A DNA stretch of 64,000 nucleotides from Welwitschia mirabilis (GCA_051453625.1 JBOZIK010000001.1:143900061-143964060); one strand, 5' to 3'; counted from the stretch's first letter, positions 12,165-24,204 are shown. Notes: generated by a model from the letters alone, not told the origin. Made by a program: numbers and translations.

Positions 12165-12900
12165 TTTAAACATTAATTAATACTTTGTAAAATAATTTTT
12201 GAATGTTGGTTTTTTTACTATCTTATAAAATGTTAAACTATGTTATTCTTACATTGTCTCATGCATCTTTACATTAAGTATCCTTATGATTATTTTCAAG
12301 AAATATTGTTATGTTAAAATTTAAGGAAAACTAGTTAATATTCTCCTTGTTCCATTTATCCAGTTTCATTATTCTTCATTAAAAATTAATATTCTTAAAG
12401 TCAATTACTTTATTTTTTTATAAACAATAGTAAGAACTTTATTATTTTCTAGCCTTCTTTTTTAGAATTATTAAATCTTACTACAAAAATAGTTATATCT
12501 TAATTAATTTTTTGTGTTAATTAGCTACTCATTCTATGCCACTTAATATGATATTTTAACCATACTATCATAACTTTATTATTTCTATAACATCCAAATT
12601 TAATTATTAAAAAAGTTATTTTATTTATTTATGATATTCATTTATAACTTAACCTCAAATTCTTTATCTTTCCAAATGCTAAGGGTATTGTCCATCTTAT
12701 CATCTAGATAACAAATATGGACAATACTCTTTTACTAGTCCTTATCATAAGTAAATTCTTCACTTTAGTTATTATTCTTCTGACACTCAAAAATATGTAT
12801 TTTAGAGGAAACAAAAGTGCAAAAAATGGAGAGAATAATATTTTCAAAACACAAATTTTATTTCTTTTCTTTCTTATTCAAACAAATAACTTTCTTAAAT
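12165..12900. other. Unassigned A+T-rich spacer
   Basis: No supported gene. A copy of the ATCATCTAGATAACA motif lies at 12699-12713. It may contain the 3' end of CopB, which runs leftwards, but no LTR was identified. Confidence 0.3.
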
Positions 12901-12905
12901 AGATA

Positions 12906-12972
12906 AGCATACCACTAGGGCTTTTATGAATTCCTAGGAATCAAACCATGACATGTATTAGCCTTAGAAATT
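12906..12972. repeat. 67-bp inverted copy of a CopB segment
   Basis: This segment (starting AGCATACCACTAGG) matches the reverse complement of 14461-14527 (AGCACACCACTAGG) over about 67 bases, ending in a shared TTAGNAATT. The partner lies in the integrase part of CopB, so this is a short inverted duplication about 1.5 kb away. Confidence 0.55.
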
Positions 12973-13359
12973 CCCCCTTTTAATGTCAGAATATACTCTT
13001 TTTAAAGAGAAAACCAAAGTACTCAGAATGAACTTGGGAATGCAACGTAAAAAAAAAAGGGGGGAAAACACTTTGGAATGGAGTTATCATATGAGGGAAC
13101 TACTTCATAAAAGAAGTAGTCAATCTACTACTATAAATCCCATAGCAAATAGGCTTATTATGTGCATTACTCATTGGTAATTCTAGGCTAAAACATGTAC
13201 TACATATCTTATAGTACTAGATCATATTTGTACTACACATCTTGTAGTATAGGGATTAGGTGTAACTTTAATCAAAGACTTATAATTCAAATGGAGGCCA
13301 TGATGCATAAGAAATAAATGACTTTGATTCAACTCATTATCAATCCAATCTTGGATTGG

Positions 13360-14860
13360 AAGTACTAAAACTTCTCTTAACCACGTATCATTGTTTGAGT
13401 AATTAGTTGTTGGTTCTATGGTTGGATGATATACTCTTGCAATAACTTCATGTTATATAGGTTCCTTAATTTTATGGACCAACTTCCATGTAACATTTTC
13501 TATAAGAGCATAATATTCTTCTTTTATAGCTTGAACCCACTAACTGTATTGAATGATGTCTTTATAAGAAGTTAGTTTAATATAAAAGTTAAATAAAGCT
13601 TATCGATATCATCATCATAAGTCATATGTGAGTCATCTGTGAACTATAGCCAAGTATTTCAATATCACTTATTAGTAGTCTTAGCTTCTTTAGTCAGAGA
13701 ACCTATTGAATTACTACTAAAACCATAACTGAGAATGATTAGAGCACTAAATTGCTTAATTCCTAAAGTTTGTGTAGAAGTAATACTAATAGAAGGAATT
13801 GGAGTAAGACTGGAAACTACACCTTCCTTCTCAACCATAGGAGATTAAGCATCTAGGATTTTCTAATTTAAATGAAGTATAAAGCTTCAAAAGTTTAAGT
13901 TTTAAATCATTGTTTAAGATCTATGAAAAGATAAATTCATAAGAAATAATGACCTCATTGTGCTCTAGAAGATAAACTCGATAACCCTTCTGGTTAGTGG
14001 AATATCCCACAAATATGTTAATATGAGCATGTGCTTCAAATTTGTCATGATGTTGGTATGGAATATGGACATAGCAGTTGCAAACAAAAATACAAAAATG
14101 ATGAAAATTTGGCTTGTACTCATACCAATTCTTAGCTATAGATACTCATTTTTTAGTATATTGACCAATTTGCTTATTAAGATGCACAACGGTATTCATT
14201 GCTTCATCTTAAAGATAGGTTTTATAGCCACTAAAATACATCATAAAATGTGCCATATTCATAATTATGTAATTAAATCACTAGTGATGTTATTTTATTG
14301 AGGTATCCCAGGGCAAGTCATCACATGATGAATTCCCTCAAAAGTAAGAAAGTCCTTAAATGTAATAGATGTATATTCACCACCATTATCAAAGTGAAAA
14401 TTTTTAATTCGATAATCAACTTGCTTTTTTCCTTTGAGTTTAAACTTCTTGAAAATGTTAAATTGCTAAAGCTAGTGCACACTGTGATTCCACACCTAGG
14501 GATTCATGAAAATCCTAGTGGTGTGCTTGTCTATTTCAGTAAGCTCTTTGTTTGAATAAAGAAGAGGAGAAATAAAATTTATGTTTTGGAAATATTATAC
14601 TCTCCATTTTTTGGAACTCTTATTTCCTAATAGGATTCACTAGTTATTGTCCATAATGTTGTCCGCCAGATGATAAGTAGAATAATATCATTCTAACCCA
14701 CTTTGATGTATGAAATGTATGTTTTTTAATGTGATATGCATTTTGAGTTATTTTTAGTATACCACGTACTAATGCACAATCTAGATAGGTCAAGGTAGAG
14801 TTAGAAGCTTCTTCATATACTATGATAAGATTCATTATTACCCCAGTAGTTTAAAGAGCT
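13360..14860 (-). pseudogene. CopB: Ty1/copia integrase to RT remnant
   Basis: Minus-strand copia pol in broken form, domains in the correct order. Integrase core: the box HFDNGGEYTSITFKDFL at about 14340-14395 carries the D of the catalytic triad, followed by GIHHVMTCPGIPQ (about 14295-14335), the normal 'GI.H..T...TPQQNG' region. Then come an EYKPNFHH-like 'KP.V.HLR.FG' block (about 14090-14110) and VGYSTNQKGYRVYL (about 13975-14015), the usual 'FVGY....KGYR' end of the integrase region. RT start: SXWVQAIKEEYYALIENVTWKLV at about 13490-13560, X being a stop, matches copia 'W..AM..E..AL..N.TW.LV'. The RT body with the YVDD box was not found. Probably a truncated element, cut upstream by the Gyp3 insertion at 15018. 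Confidence 0.75.
14461..14527. repeat. Partner of the 67-bp inverted repeat
   Basis: Reverse complement resembles 12906-12972. In CopB it encodes the stretch just upstream of the integrase segment FNIFKKFKL. Confidence 0.55.
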
Positions 14861-15012
14861 AAGTTAATTCATCCTCATTTTTATTCCTCTAGATTACAAT
14901 CTATTCATTCAACATCTCTTATAGTAGAGAGGAACTTTAAAGACTTAATGAAGCAATCACCTTCTTAAGGTAGACAAGTGATTAACTAAGTTATAGTTTA
15001 GGTGGATCCTAA
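14861..15012. other. Short flank left of Gyp3
   Basis: Sequence between the CopB remnant and the Gyp3 target site; nothing recognised. Confidence 0.3.
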
Positions 15013-15017
15013 ATGCA
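15013..15017. repeat. Gyp3 target-site duplication, left copy
   Basis: ATGCA immediately before the 5' LTR, repeated exactly at 32215-32219 after the 3' LTR. Confidence 0.75.
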
Positions 15018-16524
15018 TGTCATATTCAAATATTTAAGGTTTGAGAAGTGTTTATATAATTCTTAATATCATAAGCAAGTTTAATTTATGTATGTGTTTA
15101 TTTTAATTTTCTTGATGATGCAAGTTTTATTGAGAAAACTTCATATAATAATTCTTTGAATTTTCAATATTGCCTTATTGAAAATTTTAGTGATTTAATT
15201 TTCATGTCTAATTCATTTCATTTATGGATAATAGTTATTATGTAGCTCTATAAATTACTGGTTATAAGAATTATTTTAATTTACATGTGGAGAATTGTTA
15301 TTATTGTTATGATATTCAAATGCCCAATGGCCTAGCAAGGGTTATAGAATTTCCATTACTTCAACCACTTCCAAACCTTCCACCACTTTTACTTCCTCCA
15401 CCTCTACCACTTCCTTGTCATGTCTTTTTACCATCCCATACTTTCTACTATAAATAGTATCCTTTCCTTCTCATATTTTCATCTTGAGAAAGTTCAGACT
15501 ATCAAATTTTACTATCCTAATTTTGAAGCTTGGATAAATCCTTAGAACCTTTAGAATCTTTGAATATTTGTATTTATTTGGGTATGGTTTATGATTAATC
15601 CAATTTACTGTATGGTCTATTGTCCTTTGATTATTTTCTTGTATGGTTTATGGCCTTCATTTAATTCTAATATGGTTTCTTGAATATTTTCTTGTATGGT
15701 TATGGTCTTCATTTCATTCTTACATTTCTCTCTGTTGTCATGCTTTGTATTCCTTAAAAGCTTGGATGAGATCTCCTCTAGATATTATACATGCAACTTA
15801 TTACAAATTATCTCTAGAGAGTAAAGAAAACTAGATAAGGCTCCCTCTGGATATTATCCATGCAAATTACTATAAATTATCCTCTACACAATAAAGGGAT
15901 AAATTGTTCCCTCTAGAGATGTGCAAATAGATAAATTAAAAATGTTGTTTGAGCATATTTTGTAATGCACTTATATTGGTAAAATTACATATTAAGTTTT
16001 CAGTATTGAATTCTTGGTTTATCTTGCTCATATATCAATTTTTCAAGAATTATTTTCTTATCCTTAAAACTTTTCTTTTTCCACCTAAAGCCTTACCATG
16101 GACCATACTAGGAATTGTGATGATTTCATAATTCTTATATCATATTATATGTGCAAGTTAGATATTGGAATGAATTCTAATCATAGAAAAGGATGTACTT
16201 GTTGCTAATGGATTGGAATGCTTTACTACTTATTGTATGCTTTATGTACTTATAACCTGTGAAAGAATACTATAATTGTAAATTTTTTATAAATGTTATG
16301 TAAACATTGAAATTTTCTTATTAGTTTTTAAAGATATTTATTATTTCACTTATTCTTCAATGTGATTATCATGAGTAATTACCTCCTTATAATAAAATTT
16401 TGGTATCAGATTAAGATATGGTTTAAAGAATGATAAAATATCTGATACATATTGTATTGAAAAATGTTGCAAAAATTCACATTAGGTAATGTTCATAGTT
16501 TTGGAATAAAATTTTTATGTTACA
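15018..16524 (+). repeat. Gyp3 5' LTR
   Basis: 1507 bp, homologous along most of its length to 30207-32214. It contains a TATA box, two copies of a ~65-bp repeat at about 15770-15900 (each with CTCTAGATATTATACATG or a close variant) and the shared end ATGTTACA. Confidence 0.85.
15450..15459 (+). promoter_or_regulatory. TATA box of the Gyp3 5' LTR
   Basis: CTATAAATAG, followed by a pyrimidine-rich TCCTTTCCTTCTC. The same decamer is at the corresponding place of the 3' LTR (about 30961-30970). Likely the LTR promoter. Confidence 0.6.
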
Positions 16525-16527
16525 TTT

Positions 16528-16539
16528 TGGTATCAGTGC
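16528..16539 (+). other. Gyp3 primer-binding site (tRNA-Met type)
   Basis: TGGTATCAGTGC, three bases after the LTR end; it matches TGGTATCAGAGC with one change. A second TGGTATCAGAT at about 16402 lies inside the LTR and is probably chance or decay. Confidence 0.7.
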
Positions 16540-18821
16540 ATCTAGGGTTACAATTTCACTAGATACCATACATCCTAACACTAGAACTTAAGTTATGATT
16601 CTATTAGATATAAAAAATGGGAAGCCAAATTTAGGTTCTTCAAATATATGGAATTTAAAAGGACTTTATTTTTAGAGTTAAAACTTCAACCTATATATAT
16701 ATATATATATCTATTAAAATAATAATTAAATAATAGTAATTAAAAAAAGAGTAAAGGACATTTTAAAAGAGATGGTTTCAAAGAAGAAAGGTCCCACATA
16801 GCCATCATCCTTAGAACTTATGGTATTAAATGATACATTAAGGATGTATCACTGTAAGATTAAAAAAAAAAAAAAGAAGAAAGAAAAAAATAGATATTAA
16901 GTGGACTTAAAGATGTTAAAGGATGTGTTAAGGGTATACCACTGTAAGGTAAAATAGGTAAGCGGGGAGATTCAAATCACCATCCACTACCTTGATTCAG
17001 CTCATATTTAAATGTTACACTATCAAAGTAGAAATTATATAAAATAATTTAACACTTACTTAATGCTTAGTGCTATCTTATTTAAAAGAATTTGACATTA
17101 AAAAACAAATGTAGAATACATGAATTATTGATTTGTCTTTTTGAATATGGGACAAATCTGAATATCAGCATGGTCATACGTAATTCATGTATAATCATCT
17201 ATTTCATATTTTAGTATCCACATGATTATGCATCATATGGGGGAGGGCCCTTAAAGAGAGACGATACCCATCAAAAATGAAGAAGTGTTAAGATCATCAA
17301 AAACCAAAGAAAATGGAAAGACTAATGACTAATTCTTCTATTCCTATCTCAGCTAAATTTGAAGTGGGATAAGAAGTAGCTGACCTACCGTCTGATGAGA
17401 GAAGGCTACTAATTCACAAAAAGAAGAGGAAGAAGTCACCTTGATGTTATGAACCTAGTGGGCATGGGGTAGAACTTAAACTAGTGGGAACTTTTAACAT
17501 ATTGTATTAAATTATAGAAAAGTAAAAATGACTTTAGCCATATTTTACATGCAAATAGAGATTAATCAAGTTCTTTCAAATAAGGCTCCTTGATCTTTAC
17601 TTATTGGTCTTATTCCTGTCACATTTGTAGCTATCCTTACTAATAAAAAGCTTCAAATTCATGGGTAATAGTTTTTTCATGGGGTGGAGTATGTCTACAT
17701 AATATTTTGAGCATGGTAAGTAAGACGCTATTACTTAATGATGAAACTTTAGACAATAAAAGTTGAAAGATAAAAGGAAGAGTGTTAAAAAGAAACATGT
17801 TTGAATTTGGATGATCCTTTTAACCTCCCCATAGCATCTTTATTTTAGAATGTCATTAGACATCACACTCCCCTTATTTCAATTTTCTCTATTGGTAATT
17901 ATCTATGCTTTTTATTTCCACCTGATTGATACTCTCCAAAATCCTAAACATATTCTTTTCATCCCCTACACTTTTTTCATAGTTCTATTGCCTTGCAAGA
18001 AAACTTAAAATGTGATTTGTTTAGCTTATTCTTATGCCTATCCTCCATCATTCCCCCCCTTTTTCATAGCATGATTTCATCTTCTAAGTACTTTCTTCAT
18101 TTCACATTCTTCTAAATGTATTCCTCCCCATACGATGGTGCTAAAGTGTAATATCTCATGTTAAACCATAAACTTCAGGATGGTAGTAAGTTCTTAATTC
18201 AAAATGACTAGCTTCTTCTCTATGCATTTCTTGTGTGGATGTGATCAAGATCATTCATCTCTTCCTTGCATAACACTTCTATCCCATTTACCTTCATTAC
18301 CTTATCTATTCATTCTTCTTTCCTTCCTTAATTAAACCTTTACATTTTGGGTTCCTGAGCTATTTCTTGAAAACTTAGATGTCCTTCCTTCATTCACAAA
18401 TCAAATTAAACTAATTAATTGATTAAATTTATCACCCTTTGCAATTACTCAAGTGTCAAAATACATTTCAAAATTAAAAAACATTTCAAATCCTTCCTCC
18501 TACATAGATTAACCCTTTTCCTGACACGTCTCTTCTCTTGTATGTGTCTTCATCTTTTTTCCTAATCATCAAGCTCCTGTAGTATGTCTCTCCTCCTATG
18601 TAATGTTCCTTTATCCCTAGTGCATCTCTCTTATGTAGCATAATTCCATCTTTAGTATGCTTCTCTTTCTACATAGCATCATTTCACTCTTACCTGCACC
18701 ATCTGTAGCAGGTCCTCCATCGACAAAATTCTATTGTCTCCTCTCTTTAATGTTGATTACATCCTATTATGATCATATATGCTATTGTTGGGTGTTCTAA
18801 TTACAGAAGCATCTTATATTT
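16540..18821. other. Gyp3 internal region, left part
   Basis: No clear gag. It contains a (TA)n run at 16692-16710, an A-rich run at 16860-16890, and from about 17830 to 18770 a pyrimidine-rich stretch that continues across the Gyp1 insertion at about 26640-27060. No open frame of note and no zinc knuckle. Confidence 0.4.
16692..16710. repeat. (TA)n microsatellite
   Basis: Uninterrupted alternating TA of about 19 bases. Confidence 0.9.
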
Positions 18822-19237
18822 TGTAATGTTTTAAATTTATTAATTATGTAATACAATGTGTTAAATGCTAAATGAGCATAGTTAATAAAGATTTGAATGG
18901 ATGCAATCTAAATATAAAAAGATGTATTCCTTCATTGTGCAATAAAATCCTATAGCATTAGGTGGGAGTGGATAGACTAAGTGGATTAACTGATAACAAC
19001 CTTGACTAATCCCTAAGGATCCTAGGAGGGGGACTCAGGTCATAGTCCACATCTTTAACTTTGACTATTAGTCCAAGGATGTTGGCTAATGATGAGGAAT
19101 ATAATCCACTACTATATATAATAAAAGTTTATATTTTTTCTAAGTCATTTCTTGTTGTTCCTATTAATTATGATGTATTATTTTATATATTTCTTTTTAT
19201 GCAAAGTAATCCATAAGTAATAAAATGGGATATTACA
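18822..19237 (+). repeat. Gyp1 5' LTR
   Basis: 416 bp; homologous to 26212-26629 throughout, including GACAACCTTGACTAATCC in both, or a form with one change, and a G-rich AGGAGGGGGACT block. TATATATAATAAAA at 19113-19126 is the likely TATA region. Confidence 0.9.
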
Positions 19238-19239
19238 TT

Positions 19240-19251
19240 TGGTATCAGAAA
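19240..19251 (+). other. Gyp1 primer-binding site (tRNA-Met type)
   Basis: TGGTATCAGAAA two bases after the LTR end. Confidence 0.8.
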
Positions 19252-20615
19252 ACTACAAGTAGTAAACTGCTACTTAAGAAAGACAAGGAAGAAACTCCAT
19301 TTTATAAATAAAACAAGTTTCATATTAAAGCAAAACAAGCTAAAGGTAAATAGTACATTAAAGACAAGAATATGATAACCAAAGGAAACAAGGTACTAGT
19401 GAAAACAGGGTGCATGACACCTTGACAAGATGGATGAAATCACTGTTGAGGAGAAGGAAGATCCTACATAGAGAAGTAAATAGGGTTGTAACCCTCCATG
19501 CCTAGAATAGGAGGCTTCATGCCACCTGGAATACCTTTCATTCTAGTAGGCTATGTGGGAACTGCTATAGTACTAATCTTAATTGAAGAAGAACCTACTA
19601 CAGAATCTACTCCAGTAACAGGATATGGCTACTTATAGAGATTTATATAAAGCTTAATATAAGTAACTAAAGTCCCCAGTAGATGCTCCTTTAAAAGCTC
19701 CCAAACATGGTTATAGTACATTGATGTGATCAATTGTAATGGCTAAATGATCCACACAGTCTTAAATCATGCTCTCACACTTTACCAATCGAGTAGACAA
19801 GGCAGCATGACTTTCTTCCAATGTAGCTATATGGGAAGAATCTTCCCATGACTTCTTCTCTATCAAGTACATGTTCTTCACCTAATTCTCTAACATTTGA
19901 AGGTAATCACTCATGGAATCCTTCTCCTCAATCCCATGGTAAGCCATGCAATACAAGAACTCTATAATATCAACCATATTATAAAATTCTTAGAGTGGGA
20001 TAGGCCATTCACATTATAGAGAAAAATGAGGAGTAAAATGAGTAAAATAGTTGTACTCAAAGTCTTGTGGTACATCTACTACCTTAGATTAACAATGGAT
20101 GTAAATATCATTAAAGCGAGATGAATGCATAACCTATGTATGCAAGCAGCTGGAAAGGGACTAGTATTTTCTCAACGGATCCATCAACTCTTTACCCTTA
20201 AGGTATAGAATCTCCACCACTAATAAGAGCTAATTGGTGTAGTAAGATCTTAGTTCTATTTATTTAAAATGTACTATGAAACTACAGGTAGATGATGACG
20301 AGGCTCTAAAAAAGGGTAAGCAATAGAAAGACTTTAACCTAGAGGTTGAAAATAAGGAAGGAATAAAACATATTCCCTTGATCCATTAATATATTAAAAT
20401 CATTAAGTAAATCTTCCCCTTCAAAATTCAAAGGGAATAATAAATCCATAAAGAGACCATTGGAAGGAATGAAAGGAAAATTTTTAGTTACTATGATGCA
20501 CTTCTTCCTTAGCTACTAAAGGGAAAGCTTCTCTACAGATCGTGAAGTAAAATTCATATCTTCCAATAAAAGTCTTTGAGTGAGAAACCCAAAATGAAAT
20601 AATAAAATTCCTAAC

Positions 20616-20678
20616 TTATATGAGTAAGTAAGTGTGTGTATGAGTGAGTAAGTGAGTGAGTGAGTGAGTGAGTGAGTA

Positions 20679-20739
<61 letters not shown>

Positions 20740-21442
20740 NNNNNNNNNNNNNNNNNNNNNNNNNNNNNNNNNNNNNNNNNNNNNNNNNNNNNNNNNNNNN
20801 NNNNNNNNNNNNNNNNNNNNNNNNNNNNNNNNNNNNNNNNNNNNNNNNNNNNNNNNNNNNNNNNNNNNNNNNNNNNNNNNNNNNNNNNNNNNNNNNNNNN
20901 NNNNNNNNNNNNNNNNNNNNNNNNNNNNNNNNNNNNNNNNNNNNNNNNNNNNNNNNNNNNNNNNNNNNNNNNNNNNNNNNNNNNNNNNNNNNNNNNNNNN
21001 NNNNNNNNNNNNNNNNNNNNNNNNNNNNNNNNNNNNNNNNNNNNNNNNNNNNNNNNNNNNNNNNNNNNNNNNNNNNNNNNNNNNNNNNNNNNNNNNNNNN
21101 NNNNNNNNNNNNNNNNNNNNNNNNNNNNNNNNNNNNNNNNNNNNNNNNNNNNNNNNNNNNNNNNNNNNNNNNNNNNNNNNNNNNNNNNNNNNNNNNNNNN
21201 NNNNNNNNNNNNNNNNNNNNNNNNNNNNNNNNNNNNNNNNNNNNNNNNNNNNNNNNNNNNNNNNNNNNNNNNNNNNNNNNNNNNNNNNNNNNNNNNNNNN
21301 NNNNNNNNNNNNNNNNNNNNNNNNNNNNNNNNNNNNNNNNNNNNNNNNNNNNNNNNNNNNNNNNNNNNNNNNNNNNNNNNNNNNNNNNNNNNNNNNNNNN
21401 NNNNNNNNNNNNNNNNNNNNNNNNNNNNNNNNNNNNNNNNNN

Positions 21443-21511
<69 letters not shown>
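20616..21511. repeat. (TGAG)n/(AG)n microsatellite around a sequence gap
   Basis: GTGAGTGAG-type tetranucleotide repeats from about 20640, then (AG)n to 20739; N from 20740 to 21442; (AG)n again to 21511. Long open frames crossing it on either strand (Ser-Leu or Arg-Glu repeats) are artefacts of the repeat. Confidence 0.9.
20740..21442. other. Assembly gap, 703 N
   Basis: Run of N inside an (AG)n microsatellite. Confidence 0.99.
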
Positions 21512-21514
<3 letters not shown>

Positions 21515-22299
21515 ATGATAGTAAGTGATACCCCATGAGACCAATGTTATTAAGAAAAACTAAGGGATGCATTCTCTTCTTCTTTAAATTCCTTAGGTAC
21601 AAGGAAATTAACTAGAGATTTATCATGTTGTCAATATGAAGAGTCACAAAATATTAAGGCCTTAAGCATTTACAAATTCAAAATAATAAAATCAAAGTCA
21701 TTAAAAATATGTTTTACATTAAGAATCCTTGGCAAGAACCCATATCTTACCTTGAGATGTTTCTCTAGGATTATAATCCTAAGGGTCTTTACTCTCCATA
21801 GATGAAGAAGAATGAGAACAAAGTAAAGACCAAGCAAAAATATTATGAGGAGATGAAATAAAAATCTATAAAAGCAGACCTAAATGGCTATAGGCCTCCC
21901 AAACCCATGGAAAAAAAAGTATAGACCTAATAATATATACTCATAGAAATATTTTTCCCTATCTCCATTCCACTTTAAGTAGGCCAACTGGGAAAGAGTT
22001 AAAAAATAGATAATCAAAGGCTAATCTAAAGAAATTTAACTAAATAAAAAGGGAAATAATTAAATTATATAAGTCATAATCTCACTCACTAATCATGAAG
22101 TAAGCCCCTACAAGCAATTAGTTTCCCATAAGTAGCAAAATAAAGAATAATAAAATTATTAGTGGATTTCCAATGATGCTGAGTATCCACTTCTCGTATG
22201 CACATAAAATCATCTAAATAGGTGACCATAAAGTAAAAAAAGTCCTCATTATAATAGAAAACATTAAAAGAAATACGATCATCTTCACTCATTCTGAAG

Positions 22300-22594
22300 A
22301 CTTGCCTAATACTCTCTTCTAAAATCTAGATTGAGACATATCGAGGATGTTAATGATAGTAGTACATAGATCAAAAGAAGAATACAAGGAATCCAGGATG
22401 AAAGGAATGGTAGAATGACAAAGATAGAAGGATGAGAATAAACCTCATTTGTTATAAGTTTCACAAAAAAGGTTACATTACCAGGAATTGCCCATTTAAA
22501 GCACAACCACCAAGTTTTCCATAGCAGAGTCAGTCTCAAACATTTCAAAATCAGCCCATGCCACCCAAAAAAGTATATGTTGCCATTCAAATAA
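22300..22594 (+). pseudogene. Gyp1 gag C-terminal remnant with zinc knuckle
   Basis: From 22441 the plus strand reads NLICYKFHKKGYITRNCPFK, a decayed CCHC nucleic-acid-binding knuckle of Gag: the second Cys is Phe and the His is Tyr, while the first and last Cys remain. Downstream is a Gln/Pro-rich linker, as is usual before the protease. The capsid part of gag upstream is missing; the antisense region abuts directly. In Gyp2 the corresponding capsid part is still recognisable. Confidence 0.75.
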
Positions 22595-22694
22595 NNNNNN
22601 NNNNNNNNNNNNNNNNNNNNNNNNNNNNNNNNNNNNNNNNNNNNNNNNNNNNNNNNNNNNNNNNNNNNNNNNNNNNNNNNNNNNNNNNNNNNNN
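22595..22694. other. Assembly gap, 100 N, with duplicated edges
   Basis: The 29 bases before the gap (22566-22594) and the 29 after it (22695-22723) are identical except for one base (GCC versus GAC). This suggests that the two contigs overlap and that the gap may not be real. Confidence 0.9.
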
Positions 22695-23110
22695 CAAAAA
22701 AGTATATGTTGACATTCAAATAAGTGTGATTTACAATCAATATTCCATCTTAGAATTATATCGTCAAATTTTATATTTTGCTATTTCATTCCTAGTTAAT
22801 AGTAGTACATCACATAATTTTATTTCATCCACATTATTTTACAAATTAAATACTATTCCATTCAAAGAATAAGAATTTACCATAGGAGATATAGGGGTAA
22901 GTACTCTTACACAAGAAGGGACTACCACCCTTATTAATTACACCATTCACAACTTATATTAAAGGAATAAATTTTATGTCTTCCAAATTGATGAGTATCA
23001 TGCCATTCTAGGAATTCCTTTCTTAATAACATATAATATTTAGATCAATTTTTTACCAAAGGACCTTTTTACTATCTACTTTATTCAGAGAATGAATTTT
23101 TAAAGCAAAG
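22695..23110 (+). pseudogene. Gyp1 aspartic protease remnant
   Basis: Frame with VNSSTSHNFIS at about 22797-22830, corresponding to the retropepsin 'VDSGATHSFIS' active-site motif. The catalytic Asp has become Asn and Gly has become Ser, so the enzyme would be dead. It continues with FYKLNTIPF and, later, FQIDEYHAILGIPFL (about 22980-23025), the usual second half of a Ty3/gypsy protease ('..YDVILGMDWL'). Confidence 0.75.
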
Positions 23111-23399
23111 GGGAGAAGTAAGAAGATATTTTTAACCTCACCCAAAAAGATCACAAAATCTATCAAAAAGAAATAAGTGTTCATTGCCCTGATATAGGTA
23201 TAAAACCATAAAGAAGATCCCTCTATACCAAAAGACCTACAAGAATTCTCTAATGTGTTAAAAGACTAAAAAAATGCTATCACCTAAGTAGAAAGTATAA
23301 TATGAAATTAATTTAGGTCCTAGAGCATAGAAAATGGCATAAGCACCTTACCATTTCTTAATAGAAAAACTAATAAAAATAAAGCTAAAAATCAAGAAA

Positions 23400-23970
23400 C
23401 TATTATTGGAAGAGAAAATTCACCCTATTATGTTACCATGGAAAGCACCAGTACTCTTTGTTAAGAAGAAGGATGGTACCTTACAACTTTGCATTGACTA
23501 CAGATAACTCAATAAGGTAATGATTAAGAATAGATATACATTGTTAAGGATCAATGATTTATTAGATCAACTATAAGAAGTTAAATACTTTCTAAAGATT
23601 AATTTAAATTCTGACTACCATCAGATTTGCATCAAGGATAAAGACATCTATAAGATTGCTTTTAGAATCAAGTATGAACATTATGATTTTGTAGTAATGC
23701 CTTTTAATTTAACAAATTATTTAAATACTTTCATGAGTTTAATGAGTGATATTTTTCCACCTTATTTGAATAAATTCATGATTGTATTTTTAGATGATAT
23801 TCTAATATATTTCAGAAATCAAGATGACCATGTTACACACTTGAAGAAAGTTCTATAGGTTTTGTACAAGTAATAATTTCAAGATAAAATTAAGTAAATG
23901 TGAGTTCTTACAAATATAAATTAGTTATTTAAGCCATGTTATATCTAGTAAAGGAATCACAATAGATCTA
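23400..23970 (+). pseudogene. Gyp1 reverse transcriptase
   Basis: Clear Ty3/gypsy [22 protein letters not shown] is followed by DYR(stop)LNKV, KNRYTLLRINDLLDQL, FLKINLNSDYHQICIKD, IAFRIKYEHYDFVVMPFNLT and the catalytic VFLDDILIYF with FLDD at 23787-23798. The DYRQLN Gln is a TAA stop and the Gln after DQL is also TAA. The end continues as HVTHLKKVL, then a frameshift near 23865. Confidence 0.95.
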
Positions 23971-24204
23971 GCCAAAATACGAGCCATAAGGGAATGGCCG
24001 GAACTAAAGGATGCTATGTAAGTTTAAAGTTTCTTAGGATTAGTAGGCTTCTATTGGAAATTTTTTCTTAGATTATCTCAACTTGAAGCACCATTGATAG
24101 GTATAATTATATAAAATAATACTTTTAATTTTGATGACAAATGAAAGAAATCATTTCTTAGGTTGAAGTTACTACTCACAATAGCACCTATCCTCAAAAT
24201 TACA

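Larger units (their letters stand above)
19440..22292 (-). pseudogene. Antisense coding-like region (aORF) of Gyp1, unknown protein
   Basis: Lies between the 5' LTR and the gag end of Gyp1 but reads as protein on the opposite strand. The N-terminal part is open at 22089-22292: MSEDDRISFNVFYYNEDFFY, then DDFMCIREVDTQHHW, then FATYGKLIACRGLLHD before a stop. Further along come a YGE...DYNPRETSQG-like block (about 21740-21800) and, after the microsatellite gap, LMDQGNMFYSFLIFNL (about 20340-20390). Each block has a counterpart in the same order in the Gyp2 antisense region on its plus strand: DFCYFMA, EVDTHR, AYGELITSRAFLHDW, MDQGDMSYSNPYF. I recognise no known family. Stops and a 703-N gap break it. 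Whether it is an own gene of the element or just antisense reading of conserved DNA needs a codon-level test. Confidence 0.55.

Noticed and set aside
14298-14555. 85-codon plus-strand frame
   Set aside because: Antisense of the clear copia integrase of CopB.
16402-16415. TGGTATCAGATTAAG as PBS of Gyp3
   Set aside because: The LTR continues 120 bases further to TTACA with a better junction at 16524-16539, and the TSD fits that end.
20516-21602. Long open frames with Ser-Leu or Arg-Glu repeats
   Set aside because: They only translate the (AG)n microsatellite and cross 703 N; the minus-strand part outside the gap is discussed under the antisense region.
22558-22872. Apparent 104-codon gene across a gap
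   Set aside because: The open length is due to N; the real content is the end of gag and the protease of Gyp1.
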